Positions 14,246-15,030 of a DNA stretch of 15,030 nt are shown one piece after another. The stretch is from Acidobacteriaceae bacterium (lineage in GTDB: Bacteria > Acidobacteriota > Terriglobia > Terriglobales > Acidobacteriaceae), in the NCBI GenBank assembly GCA_003162255.1, contig PMMJ01000436.1:808-15837 (forward strand), in the 5' to 3' direction. A program made the position numbers and the translations under genes. The first letter of the stretch is position 1, and the number at the start of each line of letters is the position of its first letter. The notes below the pieces were generated by a model, which saw only the letters and a list, made by a program, of their open reading frames with translations, searched no databases and was not told the DNA's origin.

Positions 14246-14844
14246 AAGCCGCGCTTGATCAGTTCGAAACTAATCTTGCGCGTGCTCGGACACTTTCCGG
14301 CGTAGCAGCATCCATCGGTGCACTCACCACACCTGCTATCGACGTTTCGGACATCCATCGGGCGGCCCTCGTTTTGGCAGTTAGTGCCCTTGATTATTTT
14401 GTGCACGAATTCGTTCGGTTGGGCATGCTTGAAGTCCACAGAGGAAAGCGGGCCGCTACGGACGCGAACCTATCCTTCAAGGTGCCAATTGTTGCCGTCC
14501 GTTCTGGCTTCGCCGATCTTACCCAGGACGATTGGTTGGATGAGGCCGTTAGAGAGGCGCACTCGTGGCTAAGTTTTCAGCATCCCGACAAGATCGCGGA
14601 CGCGATCCGTCTGGTTTCAACCGTTAAGCTCTGGCAAGAGGTGGCGAACGAGATCGGCTCGGAAGCCTCCGCCGTCAAGGCACGTTTGATCGTGATCGTT
14701 GATCGCCGAAATAAAATCGCCCATGAGGCGGATATGGACCCGACCAACCCCGGCAATCAGTGGCCGATCAGCGCTGCTCTTGTTGAAGATGCCTTTGACT
14801 TCATCGAGAGTATGGTTAAGGCTATTTACAAATCGGTCATCTGA
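14242..14844 (+). CDS. HEPN-domain protein, RiboL-PSP-like, putative RNase
   Basis: This 200-residue all-helical protein carries the HEPN RNase motif R-x4-H in RRNKIAHEADMDP (Arg156, His161). An upstream helix, ALVLAVSALDYFVHEFVRLG (42-61), is typical of the RiboL-PSP branch. HEPN proteins cut RNA, often tRNA or mRNA, in toxin-antitoxin, abortive-infection and CRISPR settings. The catalytic pair is intact, so it may be an active toxin. Its ATG lies in the stop of the ParA-like gene (ATGA), indicating coupled translation and a fixed ratio. There is no MNT-type nucleotidyltransferase antitoxin next to it, so the ATPase is the obvious candidate partner or controller. That link is inference from gene order. 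Confidence 0.82.
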   Translation: MKAALDQFETNLARARTLSGVAASIGALTTPAIDVSDIHRAALVLAVSALDYFVHEFVRLGMLEVHRGKRAATDANLSFKVPIVAVRSGFADLTQDDWLDEAVREAHSWLSFQHPDKIADAIRLVSTVKLWQEVANEIGSEASAVKARLIVIVDRRNKIAHEADMDPTNPGNQWPISAALVEDAFDFIESMVKAIYKSVI

Positions 14845-14941
14845 CCGACATTGTGCACACTTTACCCCGCCCGGTTTCAAAAACCTGTCGCGATGAGCCG
14901 TGCTAACCTTTGTCGTGCGCTTTCTATAGGATAACGACTGC

Positions 14942-15030
14942 ATGGCCGACCCCCTATCGATCTATCGATCACCATTTCCGGTAGTGGTGCCGTTTGATTT
15001 CCACAGGTCTAGCAGCCCGTGGTGCAAGTC
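14942..15030 (+). CDS. Start of a hypothetical gene, cut by window edge
   Basis: An ATG at 14942, 97 bases after the HEPN stop, opens a frame that stays open to the right edge (29 codons, beginning MADPLSIYRSPFPVVVPFD). AGGA lies about 9 bases upstream. Too little is visible for a family call. If real, it may belong to the same transcript as the ATPase-HEPN pair. Confidence 0.4.
   Translation, partial: MADPLSIYRSPFPVVVPFDFHRSSSPWCK

Noticed and set aside
1..15030. A CRISPR array
   Set aside because: No set of regularly spaced near-identical repeats was seen.

Overview
The window reads as accessory DNA from a moderately high-GC Gram-negative soil-type bacterium. My best guess is Acidobacteriota, from the style of the integrase, relaxase and recombinase proteins; this is pattern recognition, not a database result. 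No core metabolic genes, rRNA or tRNA are present. Nearly everything belongs to mobilisation, recombination, partitioning or stability, so the window looks like a plasmid, an integrative mobilisable element, or a chromosomal island built from several elements.

Left block (1-3715): the catalytic half of a tyrosine integrase enters from the left edge. It converges on a small helix-turn-helix (excisionase-like) gene, which follows a large MobF relaxase-helicase on the minus strand. Integrase, Xis-like protein and relaxase together look like the mobilisation end of an integrative element.

Middle block (3716-6543): about 2.8 kb without a convincing gene. It holds a good promoter for the relaxase, several inverted and direct repeats, a nested inverted-repeat structure at 5211-5364 that is a candidate origin (oriT or replication), and a 10-bp perfect hairpin at 5715-5740. 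A doubtful ORF with an in-frame stop lies at its right end.

Cassette block (6544-10746): a four-cysteine zinc-finger protein of unknown role comes first. It is followed by a promoter with a structured leader and a tightly coupled operon: a large serine recombinase, a ParB-like protein and a RepB-like second ParB protein. Immediately after the last gene lies a decapitated, frameshifted HigA antitoxin remnant, which suggests that a recombination edge lies there.

Right block (10747-15030): a minus-strand operon of three small proteins of unknown function joined by ATGA overlaps. The first two appear to be diverged paralogues of each other. Upstream on the same strand lies a MerR-like DNA-binding protein. 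A decayed second tyrosine recombinase follows on the plus strand. Then comes a coupled pair: a ParA/MinD-type ATPase overlapping a HEPN-domain protein with an intact R-x4-H RNase motif, which is the strongest candidate here for an undescribed toxin- or defence-like system. A further gene begins just before the right edge.
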